DNA of 64,000 nt from Alkalimarinus coralli (GTDB lineage Bacteria > Pseudomonadota > Gammaproteobacteria > Pseudomonadales > Oleiphilaceae): NCBI RefSeq assembly GCF_023650515.1, contig NZ_CP096016.1:4612501-4676500 (forward strand). Reading direction: 5' to 3'. Shown here piece by piece: positions 40,124 through 49,274 of this stretch. The stretch's first letter is position 1, and the number at the start of each line of letters is the position of its first letter. Made by a program: the position numbers and the translations under genes. The notes beneath the pieces are model-generated. The model was not told where the DNA came from, searched no databases, and saw only the letters and a list, made by a program, of their open reading frames with translations.

Positions 40124-42415
40124 ATGCTGAGTGTTTTGCGAAGCATTGTTCAAGAAGTTAATGCTGCAAAGGATCTTCAGCATGCTTTAGACATTATCGT
40201 CTCTCGTGTACAAGCGGCGATGGATACCGATGTCTGTTCTGTTTATTTGTTTGACCCCGCCTCAAACCGCTACCGGCTGATGGCAACCGAAGGCCTCAAC
40301 CAGGATGCCGTCGGCAAGGTAAGCCTGGGTCACTCAGAGGGGCTTGTCGGACTCGTTGGTGTTCGGGAAGAGCCTATCAACCTTCAAGATGCACCTTCTC
40401 ACCCCCGTTACCGTTATTTCCCTGAAACTGGAGAAGAGCGTTACCACTCTTTTCTTGGCGTCCCTATTATCCATCGACGTAAGGTTTTGGGTGTCATTGT
40501 TGTTCAGCAACAGAGTATCAAGCGTTGCTTTGACGAGGGGGAAGAGGCATTTCTGGTAACGGTTTCAGCTCAGTTGGCAGCTATTATCGCTCATAGTGAA
40601 GCGACTGATGTGATGGGCGGGCTGAGCCTGTCTGGAGAAGCTGCCAGGGATATTAATTTTAAAGGCGTTGCAGGTGCACCGGGTGTTGCGATCGGGCATA
40701 GCGTTGTTATTTTCCCTCCAGCGGATCTTGATGCGGTTCCTGACAAGGTCAGTGAGAACAAAGAGTTAGAAGCGCAGCGTTTTAAAGATGCGATTGCTTC
40801 AGTGCGACAGGACATACAGGCTGTCGGAAATAAACTGGCGGATCAACTTCGGCCAGAAGAGCAGGCGCTGTTTGATGTGTACCTGGGCATTCTTGACGAT
40901 AATGCGTTGGCAGGAGAGGTGTTAGGGAGGATAAAGGCAGGAAACTGGGCTCAGGGAGCGCTTCGGGATGTCATTAAAGAGTACGTTGGCCACTTTGAAA
41001 TGATGGGGGACGCGTACTTAAGAGAGCGGGCTGTTGATATTAAGGATCTTGGTCGGCGAGTGCTCGCCTACCTGGAGCAGTCCGATCAAAAGGAAAGAGA
41101 GTACCCCGATAATACTATTCTGGTCAGTGATGAGCTCACACCTGCAATGTTAGGTGAGGTGCCTAGAAACAAGCTGATAGGTTTGGTCTCGGTTCGCGGC
41201 TCAGGAAATTCTCATGTGGCAATTTTAGCCCGAGCCATGGGGATTCCGACAGTTATGGGGCTGGTTGATATACCTGTATCTCAGTTAGATAGTCGCGAGC
41301 TGGTTGTTGATGGCTACAATGGGCAGATTCATGCCTCGCCCTCTGCAGAATTGAGGGCCTTCTACAACAGTATTGTGGAAGAGGAGAAGGAGCTTGTTAA
41401 AGGGCTTGAAACACTTAAGAATCAACCCTGCACGACACAGGATGGCCACCGGGTTTCAGTCTGGGTGAATACCGGTTTAATGACGGATGTGGTTCGTTCG
41501 TTAAGTAATGGGGCCGAGGGTGTGGGGTTATATCGAACAGAAGTCCCTTTTATGATTAACGAGCGCTTCCCGAGTGAGCAAGAGCAACGGGACTGTTATC
41601 GGGAGCAGCTAGAAGCGTTTTCACCCAATATTGTCACCATGAGAACGCTGGACATTGGTGGCGATAAAGCACTGACGTACTTTCCTATAAACGAAGAAAA
41701 TCCATTTCTAGGGTGGCGCGGAATCAGGGTGACATTGGATCACCCTGAAATTTTCCTTGTTCAAGTTCGTGCCATGTTAAAGGCGAGCGAGGGGCTGGAT
41801 AACCTCAGGATAATGCTGCCGATGGTTTGTAATGTGTCTGAGGTCGAGGAAGCGCTTCACCTGATTTATCGTGTCTATCACGAAGTCCGGGAAGAGGGGA
41901 TTAATGTCTCCATGCCTCAGGTCGGGGTGATGATTGAAGTTCCTGGTGCGGTGTACCAGATTAAAGAACTTGCCGAGCGTGTCGATTTCTTATCCGTAGG
42001 CTCCAATGATTTAACTCAATATCTGCTGGCGGTTGATAGAAACAACCCCAGAGTTGCAGGGTTGTATCACTCATTTCACCCAGCGGTCTTGCAGGCATTG
42101 ACGAAAATTGCTGTTGATGCGAAATGCGCAGGCACTCAATTAAGTATTTGTGGTGAGTTGGCTGGAGACCCTGCAGGTGCTGTTTTGCTTATGGCAATGG
42201 GTTATGAGGCGTTATCGATGAACGCGTCAAACCTCCCCAGAGTTAAGTCTGTCATTCGCAATATAGATCTGGAGTGGGCCAGAGAGCTGTTGAGCAAAGT
42301 ACTCTATCTTGACTCGCCTCACGTGGTTAAAAGTACTCTGGATCTTGCTTTAAATGAGAAAGGGTTTGGAAAATTTGTGCGTTCTGGTCGAGTTGTGAAT
42401 GGAAGCCCGGTATAG
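40124..42415 (+). CDS. ptsP: Phosphoenolpyruvate-protein phosphotransferase EI-Ntr
   Basis: The 763-aa protein has an N-terminal GAF domain (about residues 17-160, SVYLFDPASNRYRLMATEGL), then the PTS enzyme I layout: the swivelling domain with the phosphorylated H364 in RGSGNSHVAILARAMG, and the PEP-binding barrel with SVGSNDLTQYLLAVDR and ICGELAGDP. It starts the nitrogen PTS relay (PtsP to NPr to PtsN), which reports nitrogen state and affects potassium handling. PtsO and PtsN are not in this window. Confidence 0.97.
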   Translation: MLSVLRSIVQEVNAAKDLQHALDIIVSRVQAAMDTDVCSVYLFDPASNRYRLMATEGLNQDAVGKVSLGHSEGLVGLVGVREEPINLQDAPSHPRYRYFPETGEERYHSFLGVPIIHRRKVLGVIVVQQQSIKRCFDEGEEAFLVTVSAQLAAIIAHSEATDVMGGLSLSGEAARDINFKGVAGAPGVAIGHSVVIFPPADLDAVPDKVSENKELEAQRFKDAIASVRQDIQAVGNKLADQLRPEEQALFDVYLGILDDNALAGEVLGRIKAGNWAQGALRDVIKEYVGHFEMMGDAYLRERAVDIKDLGRRVLAYLEQSDQKEREYPDNTILVSDELTPAMLGEVPRNKLIGLVSVRGSGNSHVAILARAMGIPTVMGLVDIPVSQLDSRELVVDGYNGQIHASPSAELRAFYNSIVEEEKELVKGLETLKNQPCTTQDGHRVSVWVNTGLMTDVVRSLSNGAEGVGLYRTEVPFMINERFPSEQEQRDCYREQLEAFSPNIVTMRTLDIGGDKALTYFPINEENPFLGWRGIRVTLDHPEIFLVQVRAMLKASEGLDNLRIMLPMVCNVSEVEEALHLIYRVYHEVREEGINVSMPQVGVMIEVPGAVYQIKELAERVDFLSVGSNDLTQYLLAVDRNNPRVAGLYHSFHPAVLQALTKIAVDAKCAGTQLSICGELAGDPAGAVLLMAMGYEALSMNASNLPRVKSVIRNIDLEWARELLSKVLYLDSPHVVKSTLDLALNEKGFGKFVRSGRVVNGSPV

Positions 42416-42426
42416 TTAAATCGTAC

Positions 42427-42519
42427 CAGTATAGTGAAAACGTATCGGTATAGTGAAAACGTATCGGTATAGTGAAAACGTAGTAGTTAGGATTAAAGTA
42501 GTTAGGATTAAAGTAGTTA
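42427..42519. repeat. Two adjoining tandem repeat arrays downstream of ptsP
   Basis: Three 19-bp units of CGGTATAGTGAAAACGTAT lie at 42427-42445, 42446-42464 and 42465-42483; the first differs at one position and the last at its final base. They are followed at once by a 15-bp unit TAGTTAGGATTAAAG at 42484-42498 and 42499-42513 plus a 6-nt partial copy. The arrays start just after the ptsP stop codon. No coding frame runs through them. Confidence 0.93.
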
Positions 42520-42720
42520 CCGCTTGATTAGTATGAATATTCTAATTTGGCTTGTTACTGTGTGGCCCAATGCGGGTCGTAACAACTGAGTCTTAGTGTC
42601 TTAATAATTTTAGGCGTAAGACCATGGTCACGGAATGACTCTCGATATGGGGCTGGGCACCGGTGTTTGTTAACGGTTGGGTGCCCAAGCATGTAGTTGT
42701 GGGAGGAAACGGGAGCTTTG
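42520..42720. other. Leader region of the patatin gene
   Basis: No gene is seen. A hairpin GGGCACC (42655-42661)/GGTGCCC (42680-42686) with an 18-nt loop lies 24 nt upstream of the ribosome site GGGAG of the patatin gene. There is no T run. It could be the end of a ptsP transcript or a leader structure for the next gene. Confidence 0.5.
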
Positions 42721-43980
42721 ATGGCGGCAAATAAGTCAGCTAAATCGACAAAACCAAAAATCGGACTTGCACTCGGTGGTGGAGGCCCTTTAGGTGGTAT
42801 TTATGAGATTGGAGCATTACGAGCTCTTGATGAAGCACTTGAAGGCTTAGATTTTAATGATCTCTATGTGTATGTAGGTGTAAGCTCGGGTGCGTTTGTC
42901 GCCGCAAATTTAGCGAACCAGATGACGTCCGCTCAGATGTGCCGCATTTTTGTTAAGAATGAAGCTGAAGTTCACCCTTTTCACCCTGAGTTTTTTTACC
43001 GACCCGCTGTTCGAGAGTATTTGAAGCGCGCAGTTTCTGTGCCGGGGCTTGTTGTTGAGGCCTGCGCACGATTTGTTAATAACCCGCACGACCAGAACTT
43101 TCTTGAAGCAATGACGGTATTGGCGCAAGCGCTTCCAGCCGGAATTTTCGACAATGAAGGTTTGCACGAGTACTTACAACGCTCCTATAGTATGCTCGGC
43201 CGCACCAACGACTTTAGACAACTAAGTCGCCGTTTGTATTTGGTCGCGTCTGACCTGGAAAGCAGTAACTCTGTCAGATTTGGTGCGCCAGGTTTTGATC
43301 ATGTACCTATTTCCAGAGCGGTGCAGGCCAGTGTGGCATCTCCTGGCTTGTATTGCCCGGTTGAAATTGATGGCCGGTACTATATGGACGGCACGCTACG
43401 TAAAGGGATGCACGCCTCAGTGGCACTTGAAGATGGGGCTGACCTGGTGTTTGCGATCAACCCTGTTGTACCCATTGACGTTAGTGAGGCGGTAACGGCG
43501 GGCACCATGAAGCCCGGCACGCTTACCAATTCAGGTATGCCAAATATTCTTTCCCAAACATACAGAACGATGGTTTATTCTCGTATGCGGTCGGGGATGG
43601 CGATGTATGAGCGGGAATACCCGGATGCAGAAATAGTGATGTTTGAGCCGACGCGGGATGACGGTAAGTTATTCTTCTCGAATGTGTTCAGCTTTCAGGC
43701 TCGGCGGATGGTGTGTGAGCACGCTTACCAGATGACACGTAAAGATCTGCTTAAGCGGTCGAGTGAGTTAGAAGCGCAGCTAGCGCCTTACGGCATCCGT
43801 TTAAGGCGTGACATTCTGGAAGATGATCAGCGCACGATTAGCACCAGTTTGTATGGGGAGATGTTACCTCTATACGTTGCTAAGGACAGGGAAGAAGAAA
43901 CTGGCTTCATCGGCCGTAAGCTGAGTAGTGGGCTAGAGAGTGTGGCTGACCTATTGCAGAGCGCTAAGCATATTCTATAA
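42721..43980 (+). CDS. Patatin-like phospholipase
   Basis: The 419-aa protein has the patatin fold signatures: the oxyanion loop LGGGGPLGGIYEIG, the nucleophile motif G-V-S55-S-G, and the dyad aspartate in MDGTL (D223). It is expected to hydrolyse acyl esters of lipids at the membrane. The C-terminal 130 residues after the patatin core are charged, without recognised domain. I chose ATG 42721, which has GGGAG upstream, over a GTG eight codons earlier. No signal peptide is present, so it may act inside the cell or be exported by another route. Confidence 0.88.
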   Translation: MAANKSAKSTKPKIGLALGGGGPLGGIYEIGALRALDEALEGLDFNDLYVYVGVSSGAFVAANLANQMTSAQMCRIFVKNEAEVHPFHPEFFYRPAVREYLKRAVSVPGLVVEACARFVNNPHDQNFLEAMTVLAQALPAGIFDNEGLHEYLQRSYSMLGRTNDFRQLSRRLYLVASDLESSNSVRFGAPGFDHVPISRAVQASVASPGLYCPVEIDGRYYMDGTLRKGMHASVALEDGADLVFAINPVVPIDVSEAVTAGTMKPGTLTNSGMPNILSQTYRTMVYSRMRSGMAMYEREYPDAEIVMFEPTRDDGKLFFSNVFSFQARRMVCEHAYQMTRKDLLKRSSELEAQLAPYGIRLRRDILEDDQRTISTSLYGEMLPLYVAKDREEETGFIGRKLSSGLESVADLLQSAKHIL

Positions 43981-43983
43981 AAG

Positions 43984-44014
43984 ATAATATCGCTTGTTAT
44001 TGGGCGATATTATT
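43984..44014. terminator. Hairpin between convergent patatin and DUF971 genes
   Basis: ATAATATCGC and GCGATATTAT form an 11-bp class stem with a 9-10 nt loop, followed by TTTC on the plus strand. It lies 4 nt after the patatin stop codon and is a likely, if weak, terminator. Confidence 0.6.
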
Positions 44015-44067
44015 TCAATCTAGGAACCCATTTTTTAACAGTTTCTAACTTCCCCGTCTAGCCTTGA

Positions 44068-44424
44068 TTATCGACTTGCTCCCGCTTTATCAAGCTGCTG
44101 TAGGTAGTCACTCCAGTAGTTGTCTTCTTGGCAACAAAGATCATACAGATAATCCCATGTGTATAGCCCTGAATCATGGCCATCGCTATAGGTTATTTTG
44201 AGCGCGTAATTTCCTGCTGGCTCAATATTCGTGATGTAGACATCTTTTTTGCCAGTCTGAAGCACTGCGCTGTTTGGTCCGTGACCTCTTACCTCGGCAG
44301 AAGGTGATAAAACACGCAAGAACTCATAGCTCAGGGAATAAACTTCAGTTTCTGAGTAACTTAGCTCAAGGCATCTGGATTGGGTCTGGAGTTTTATCTT
44401 GGTGGGGCGTGGTGCTGTCGCCAT
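44068..44424 (-). CDS. DUF971 (GBBH-like N-terminal domain) protein
   Basis: The 118-aa protein matches the DUF971 family: TKIKLQTQSRCLELSY, LSYEFLRVLSPSAEVRGHGP, then IEPAGNYALKITYSDGHDSG and LYTWDYLYDLC. The same domain forms the N-terminus of gamma-butyrobetaine hydroxylase and may bind metal or iron-sulfur cargo; a stand-alone gene beside hslU is conserved in Pseudomonas. The function is unknown. It follows hslU by 74 nt on the same strand and ends the priA-to-DUF971 run. Confidence 0.88.
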   Translation of the reverse strand: MATAPRPTKIKLQTQSRCLELSYSETEVYSLSYEFLRVLSPSAEVRGHGPNSAVLQTGKKDVYITNIEPAGNYALKITYSDGHDSGLYTWDYLYDLCCQEDNYWSDYLQQLDKAGASR

Positions 44425-44498
44425 CGGGCGCTCCTTTCAGGTTACTCAAACTAGCAGGGGCCAAAAACGTTCAGCCCTCTGCCAGCGATTGTTGACCG

Positions 44499-45827
44499 TT
44501 ACAAAATATAGCGGCTTAGGTCTTCATCCTCCGAGAGCTCGTTCAACTGCTCATTAACGTAATCAGCAGTAATCTCCAGGCTCTCGTTCACCGAGTCTCC
44601 CGCTCCGAATGATACATTTTCAAGCAGTCTTTCCAGCACTGTGTGCAGTCTTCTTGCACCAATATTCTCGGTTGTTTCGTTAACCTTCCAGGCGATTTCC
44701 GCGATACGAGTGAGAGCGTCATCGCTAAACTTGAGAGCGAGCCCTTCCGTTGCCATCAGTGCTTCGTATTGTTCGGTTAGCGAGGCGTCGGGTTCGATAA
44801 GGATTCGTTTAAAGTCTTCAGGGGATAACGCTTTAAGTTCAACCCTTATCGGCAGCCGGCCTTGAAGCTCAGGAATTAGATCCGAAGGTTTTGAAAGGTG
44901 GAAGGCGCCAGATGCGATGAACAGAATATGATCTGTTTTTATCATGCCGAACTTAGTGCTAATGGTGCAACCTTCTATAAGTGGCAAAAGGTCTCGTTGA
45001 ACCCCTTCGCGAGAAACATCTGAGCTTGAGTTATCGGCCCGTTTTGCAACCTTGTCAATTTCATCGATAAAGACGATACCATTTTGCTCGACAATTTGCA
45101 GGGCATCTTGTTTTATCTGCTCTTCATTGATAAAACGTGCGGCCTCTTCTTCTTTAAGTTTCTTAAATGCGTCAGCCACCTTCATTTTCTTGGTTTTCTT
45201 TTTGTCTCCAGAGATATTTGAAAACATGCTTTGTAGCTGATTGGTCATCTCTTCCATACCTGGAGGCGCCATGATCTCTACGCCTACAGGTGTTGCTTTG
45301 ACCTCGATTTCAATCTCTTTGTCATCCAGCTCGCCTTCGCGAAGTTTTTTGCGAAATATCTGTCGCGCAGATGACTCGGGCGCCTCTGTTTCTGTCTCGC
45401 TAAACGTGCGGGCAGGTGGGAGTAGTGCATCCAGAATTCGCTCTTCGGCAGAATCCATCGCCTGGTGCGATACACGCTCCATCTCTTTCTCCCGGAGCAT
45501 TTTCATAGCCATATCGACCAGGTCGCGAATGATCGATTCAACGTCTCGGCCTACATATCCGACCTCGGTAAACTTTGTCGCCTCTACTTTTATAAAAGGT
45601 GCATCAGCCAGCTTGGCGAGCCTTCGAGCTATTTCAGTTTTACCCACGCCTGTCGGGCCAATCATGAGAATGTTCTTGGGTGTTATTTCGTTGCGCATGC
45701 TTTCATCGAGTTGCATCCGTCGCCAGCGGTTGCGAAGTGCAATCGCGACTGCTCGCTTGGCCTCATTCTGGCCAATGATGTGTTTGTCTAACTCGTTGAC
45801 TATTTCTCTAGGGGTCATTCCAGCCAT
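44499..45827 (-). CDS. hslU: ATP-dependent protease ATPase subunit HslU
   Basis: The 442-aa AAA+ protein starts [24 protein letters not shown] after a short leader. Walker A GPTGVGKT is at 57-64; Walker B is IVFIDEIDK. It has the HslU-specific I domain and the C-terminal SRYIL tail that docks into HslV. HslUV degrades misfolded proteins after heat shock. It follows hslV by 124 nt. A 205-codon open frame on the opposite strand inside it is an antisense artefact. Confidence 0.98.
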   Translation of the reverse strand: MAGMTPREIVNELDKHIIGQNEAKRAVAIALRNRWRRMQLDESMRNEITPKNILMIGPTGVGKTEIARRLAKLADAPFIKVEATKFTEVGYVGRDVESIIRDLVDMAMKMLREKEMERVSHQAMDSAEERILDALLPPARTFSETETEAPESSARQIFRKKLREGELDDKEIEIEVKATPVGVEIMAPPGMEEMTNQLQSMFSNISGDKKKTKKMKVADAFKKLKEEEAARFINEEQIKQDALQIVEQNGIVFIDEIDKVAKRADNSSSDVSREGVQRDLLPLIEGCTISTKFGMIKTDHILFIASGAFHLSKPSDLIPELQGRLPIRVELKALSPEDFKRILIEPDASLTEQYEALMATEGLALKFSDDALTRIAEIAWKVNETTENIGARRLHTVLERLLENVSFGAGDSVNESLEITADYVNEQLNELSEDEDLSRYIL

Positions 45828-45951
45828 GATTCTATACCCGTCATTGATTCTGCACTGAGCCTAAACGTGACCTGTTTAGCAATAAGGTTTTTGGCTCACA
45901 GTGATCGTTAATTATATACATTCTTTAAGTTGTGCTTGCTTGTCAGAGCGG

Positions 45952-46488
45952 CTATTCACTATCCTTGTTGCCAAGCTCTTCGATGGTGCGGTTATGGTTG
46001 GTGTATATGCATATGTCTGCCGCAATATCCAAGCCTTTATCTACGATTTCCCGCGCACTGAGGTCTGTATTTTCAAGTAGCGCTCTAGCAGACGCCTGGG
46101 CATAGGGGCCACCGGAGCCGATAGCGATCAGACTGTTTTCAGGTTCGATAACATCTCCGTTGCCAGTGATAATTAACGAGGTTTCTTTATCGGCTACCGC
46201 AAGGAGTGCTTCAAGCTTTCGGAGTGCTCGATCCGTTCGCCAGTCTTTCGCCAGCTCAACAGCGGCTCTTACAAGGTGGCCTTGGTGCTTCTCAAGCTGA
46301 GCTTCGAATCGTTCAAATAGCGTAAATGCGTCTGCTGTGCCCCCGGCAAAGCCCGCTATAACCTTGCCATGGTACAGGCGTCTGACCTTTTTGGCATTGC
46401 CCTTCATTATTGTGTTGCCAAGAGAAACCTGTCCGTCGCCACCTAAAGAAACTTCTCCGTCACGACGTACTGATAAGATGGTGGTCAT
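45952..46488 (-). CDS. hslV: ATP-dependent protease peptidase subunit HslV
   Basis: The 178-aa threonine peptidase begins [20 protein letters not shown], so the catalytic N-terminal threonine is exposed by removal of the initiator methionine; [10 protein letters not shown] and [20 protein letters not shown] are hallmark motifs. It forms the proteolytic double ring served by HslU. No clear sigma-32 promoter was recognised in the 242-nt upstream gap. Confidence 0.98.
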   Translation of the reverse strand: MTTILSVRRDGEVSLGGDGQVSLGNTIMKGNAKKVRRLYHGKVIAGFAGGTADAFTLFERFEAQLEKHQGHLVRAAVELAKDWRTDRALRKLEALLAVADKETSLIITGNGDVIEPENSLIAIGSGGPYAQASARALLENTDLSAREIVDKGLDIAADICIYTNHNRTIEELGNKDSE

Positions 46489-46613
46489 CCCATAACTCCA
46501 TAGTTGAGTGGTACTTTCAATTTGAATGTAGGCACTTTGTTGTCAGGCAGTGCTTTTTAAAAATGATGAAGTGATATATGGAGACGGTGAAGATAAATTC
46601 AAGGGAGGCTATC

Positions 46614-46643
46614 AAATCGGCTGACTTTTGTGTCTGCCGATTT
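46614..46643. other. Hairpin in the ftsN-like/hslV intergenic region
   Basis: AAATCGGC (46614-46621) and GCCGATTT (46636-46643) are a perfect 8-bp inverted repeat with a 14-nt loop. It lies roughly midway in the gap between the SPOR-protein gene and hslV. No T run follows in the direction of transcription, so it is not a clear terminator. Confidence 0.5.
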
Positions 46644-46730
46644 GCATGTAGCTATCCATGAGTTTAAGTGAGGGGGGCTCGCACGCAAAAAGGCTTCACG
46701 CACGTAAAATTGGACTATACGTGTCGTTGC

Positions 46731-47357
46731 CTACCGTTTATTCTTTTTAACAAGAGGTTGAATATTGATAGCGACCAATTTGTCCATTGTGCTGTTCATT
46801 TTGCTTCGTGATATATAAGGCCCGACCTGTACTCTGTACCAGGTGCTATTATTGCTAGTGACAACTTTCTCAATTTTTGCATTCAGCCCCTGAAAACCTA
46901 TCATGGCTCGTTGTCTTTCTGCATCGGCCTGATTCCTGAAAGAGCCAGTCTGTAAAATGTACTCGTACTTGATCTCTTTACCTTTTTCTTTGTACCGGTA
47001 TGCGTCTACCTTGGGGGGGATGACTTCTGTTTCGGGTAGAAGATCGTAGAACTTAAAGCGTTCCTTTGTTTTTTCCGTGTTAGCTGGCTTGTCCGGGGTA
47101 GGCACCGGTTTTTTTACCGCGGGGGCCGGTGTTGTTGATTTAGCTGGTGGCACCTTATTTAAGAAAACAAGTCCTGTGACAAACGCAGCGGCAATCGCAA
47201 TGCAGGCCAGAATAACCAGTGGTCTGGATTTTGACTGAGGTGCTGCTGCGCTTTTTTTCTGTGGCCCAGGTGTCGCTTTTGAGCCCTTCTGAGAGCGCCC
47301 TTTAGGGCGCTTCCCTGGCTCTTTGGTTGTGCTTGGTTTGGCGTAATCCCGCGTCAT
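46731..47357 (-). CDS. FtsN-like SPOR-domain cell-division protein
   Basis: The 208-aa protein has a basic cytoplasmic tail (residues 1-46), one membrane helix (PLVILACIAIAAAFVTGLVF, about 47-66), a Pro/Lys-rich periplasmic linker, and a C-terminal SPOR domain of about 75 residues (YILQTGSFRNQADAERQR to VQVGPYISR). SPOR domains bind denuded septal peptidoglycan. The place after argS and before hslVU matches the FtsN-like gene of Pseudomonas. The essential FtsN repeat region was not identified, so I leave the symbol blank. Confidence 0.85.
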   Translation of the reverse strand: MTRDYAKPSTTKEPGKRPKGRSQKGSKATPGPQKKSAAAPQSKSRPLVILACIAIAAAFVTGLVFLNKVPPAKSTTPAPAVKKPVPTPDKPANTEKTKERFKFYDLLPETEVIPPKVDAYRYKEKGKEIKYEYILQTGSFRNQADAERQRAMIGFQGLNAKIEKVVTSNNSTWYRVQVGPYISRSKMNSTMDKLVAINIQPLVKKNKR

Positions 47358-47391
47358 GACAGGTTTTTCCTTTTCCTAACGTTTCGCGTTT

Positions 47392-49161
47392 TTACATCTC
47401 TTCTGGTGCGCTAACACCTAGAAGGCTAAGACCATTTGCAATGACTTGTCGCACAGCCATGCCTAAAGTGATGCGTGCATCACGCAGATTGTTGTCCTCT
47501 ACCAGCACTTTGTGTGCGTTGTAATAGGTGTGAAAATCTGCCGCAAGCTCTTTCAAATAGTGGGTCAGCACGTGAGGCTCTAAGTTTATCGCCGCATTTG
47601 CGAGCATTTCAGGGTATTTAGTCAGCTTGGTTGCCAAGTCGCGCTCGTGCTCAAGTGACAGTAGCTCAAGGTTTGCCAAGCCATTTTCTCTGTCCCAACT
47701 GCTGTTCTGCTCAGCAAGCTTTCTCAGTACGCTGCAGATTCGGGCGTGGGCATATTGAATATAGTAAACAGGGTTGTCCTTGCTTTCTGACTTTGCAAGC
47801 TCGAGGTCAAAGTCCATGTGTTGTTCAGCTTTACGTGTGACATAAAAAAAGCGAGCAGCATCGTTACTGACTTCTTCGCGCAGCTCTCTAAGCGTTACAA
47901 AGGAGCCGCTACGTGTCGACATTTGAACCCTTTCGCTACCACGATAGAGAATGGCAAACTGCACCAGTTTAACGGTCAGGGTATCAGGGTTGAGGTTCAG
48001 CGCCTGAAGGGCTGCTTTTACTCGTGCTATGTAGCCATGGTGGTCTGCACCCCATATGTTGATGACCTGAGAAAAACCGCGCTCAAACTTGTTTTTGTGG
48101 TATGCGATGTCTGACGCAAAGTAGGTGGTTTCACCATTGTCACGCTTTACCACTCGGTCTTTATCATCGCCAAATTCAGTTGAGCGGAACCAGAGCGCCC
48201 CCTCTTTTTCGTATAGATGTCCAGATTCGTCTAACTGGCTGATGACGCCTTCGATACTGTCCTCAAGAGACCTTTCAGAAAACCAGTTCTGGTAACGAAC
48301 GCCGAAACCACCCAGGTCATCTTTGATGTCGTTAACAATATTATCGAGGCCTGCGTCGAAAACGATGCGGTAGTTCTCTTCGCCCAGCAGTGATTTGCAA
48401 CGGGATATTAGTGCATCAATATGGGCTTCTTTGTCGCCACCTTGGGGTTCGTCGGCAGGAATGTTCTCGAATACGTTGCTAGCGGTCTGTTTGAACTTGT
48501 CGCCGTGTTCTTTACCCAGCTCACGAGCAATATCAAAGATATAATCGCCCTTGTAGCCATTGCTGGGGAATACCAGTGATTCGCCTTGCAGTTCAAGGTA
48601 TCGTAACCAGACACTGGTCGCCAGAATATTCATTTGGCGGCCTGCATCATTGACGTAGTATTCTCGTTGTACGTCAAAGCCTACAGCCTCAAGGAGGTCG
48701 GCAACCGTTGCTCCGTATGCCGCTCCTCGACCATGGCCTACATGGAGAGGGCCGGTTGGGTTAGCCGAGACAAACTCAACCTGAACTTTCTGGTTTTTAC
48801 CAGTATTGCTACGGCCATAGGACTCCCCGTTAGAGAGTATTTCGGAGACGACCGCGAAGCTGCTGGCACTGCTGACAAAAAAGTTTATAAAGCCAGGGCC
48901 TGCTATTTCAGCTTTTTCCACCCCTTGATTGTCTGCGATGGCTTGTTCGAGAATAATTGCACAAAGACGTTCGGCGATCTGGCGAGGAGGTTTTCCCGCA
49001 GGCTTTGCCAGCGTTAATGCGACGTTACTGGCAAAGTCTCCGTGGCTTTTGTCCCGGGTGTTGTCGATCATGATTTTGGGTGAAACGTCCGCTGGAAGTT
49101 CACCTGATGCCTTTAGCGTGTCAACTGCGGATTGAATTAATCCTGCGATATATTCTTTCAT
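47392..49161 (-). CDS. argS: Arginyl-tRNA synthetase
   Basis: The 589-aa class I synthetase has the HIGH-type motif HVGH at 140-143 ([16 protein letters not shown]), the KMSKS-like region [14 protein letters not shown], an N-terminal ArgS additional domain and the C-terminal DALR anticodon domain ending LGVSAPEEM. It charges tRNA-Arg in the cytoplasm. It lies 113 nt after priA and 34 nt before the SPOR gene on the same strand. Confidence 0.98.
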   Translation of the reverse strand: MKEYIAGLIQSAVDTLKASGELPADVSPKIMIDNTRDKSHGDFASNVALTLAKPAGKPPRQIAERLCAIILEQAIADNQGVEKAEIAGPGFINFFVSSASSFAVVSEILSNGESYGRSNTGKNQKVQVEFVSANPTGPLHVGHGRGAAYGATVADLLEAVGFDVQREYYVNDAGRQMNILATSVWLRYLELQGESLVFPSNGYKGDYIFDIARELGKEHGDKFKQTASNVFENIPADEPQGGDKEAHIDALISRCKSLLGEENYRIVFDAGLDNIVNDIKDDLGGFGVRYQNWFSERSLEDSIEGVISQLDESGHLYEKEGALWFRSTEFGDDKDRVVKRDNGETTYFASDIAYHKNKFERGFSQVINIWGADHHGYIARVKAALQALNLNPDTLTVKLVQFAILYRGSERVQMSTRSGSFVTLRELREEVSNDAARFFYVTRKAEQHMDFDLELAKSESKDNPVYYIQYAHARICSVLRKLAEQNSSWDRENGLANLELLSLEHERDLATKLTKYPEMLANAAINLEPHVLTHYLKELAADFHTYYNAHKVLVEDNNLRDARITLGMAVRQVIANGLSLLGVSAPEEM

Positions 49162-49274
49162 CTCTACTTGATTCTGCCATTTAGAATGGAAAATAGGGGG
49201 AACCGAGTATTATGGATGAAGATGGCATTTGAAACAAATATCCTTTTGCCCGTTATTACTTTGGCCTGGTTGCT

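Noticed and set aside
42427-42519. CRISPR array
   Set aside because: The repeats are directly contiguous with no unique spacers and no cas genes are nearby.
45241-45858. 205-codon frame opposite hslU and its start region
   Set aside because: It is antisense to hslU, serine-rich with no family resemblance, and explained by the codon pattern of the real gene.
46489-46560. Sigma-32 heat-shock promoter for hslVU
   Set aside because: A TTGAAA is present upstream, but no CCCCAT-type -10 box stands at the right distance.
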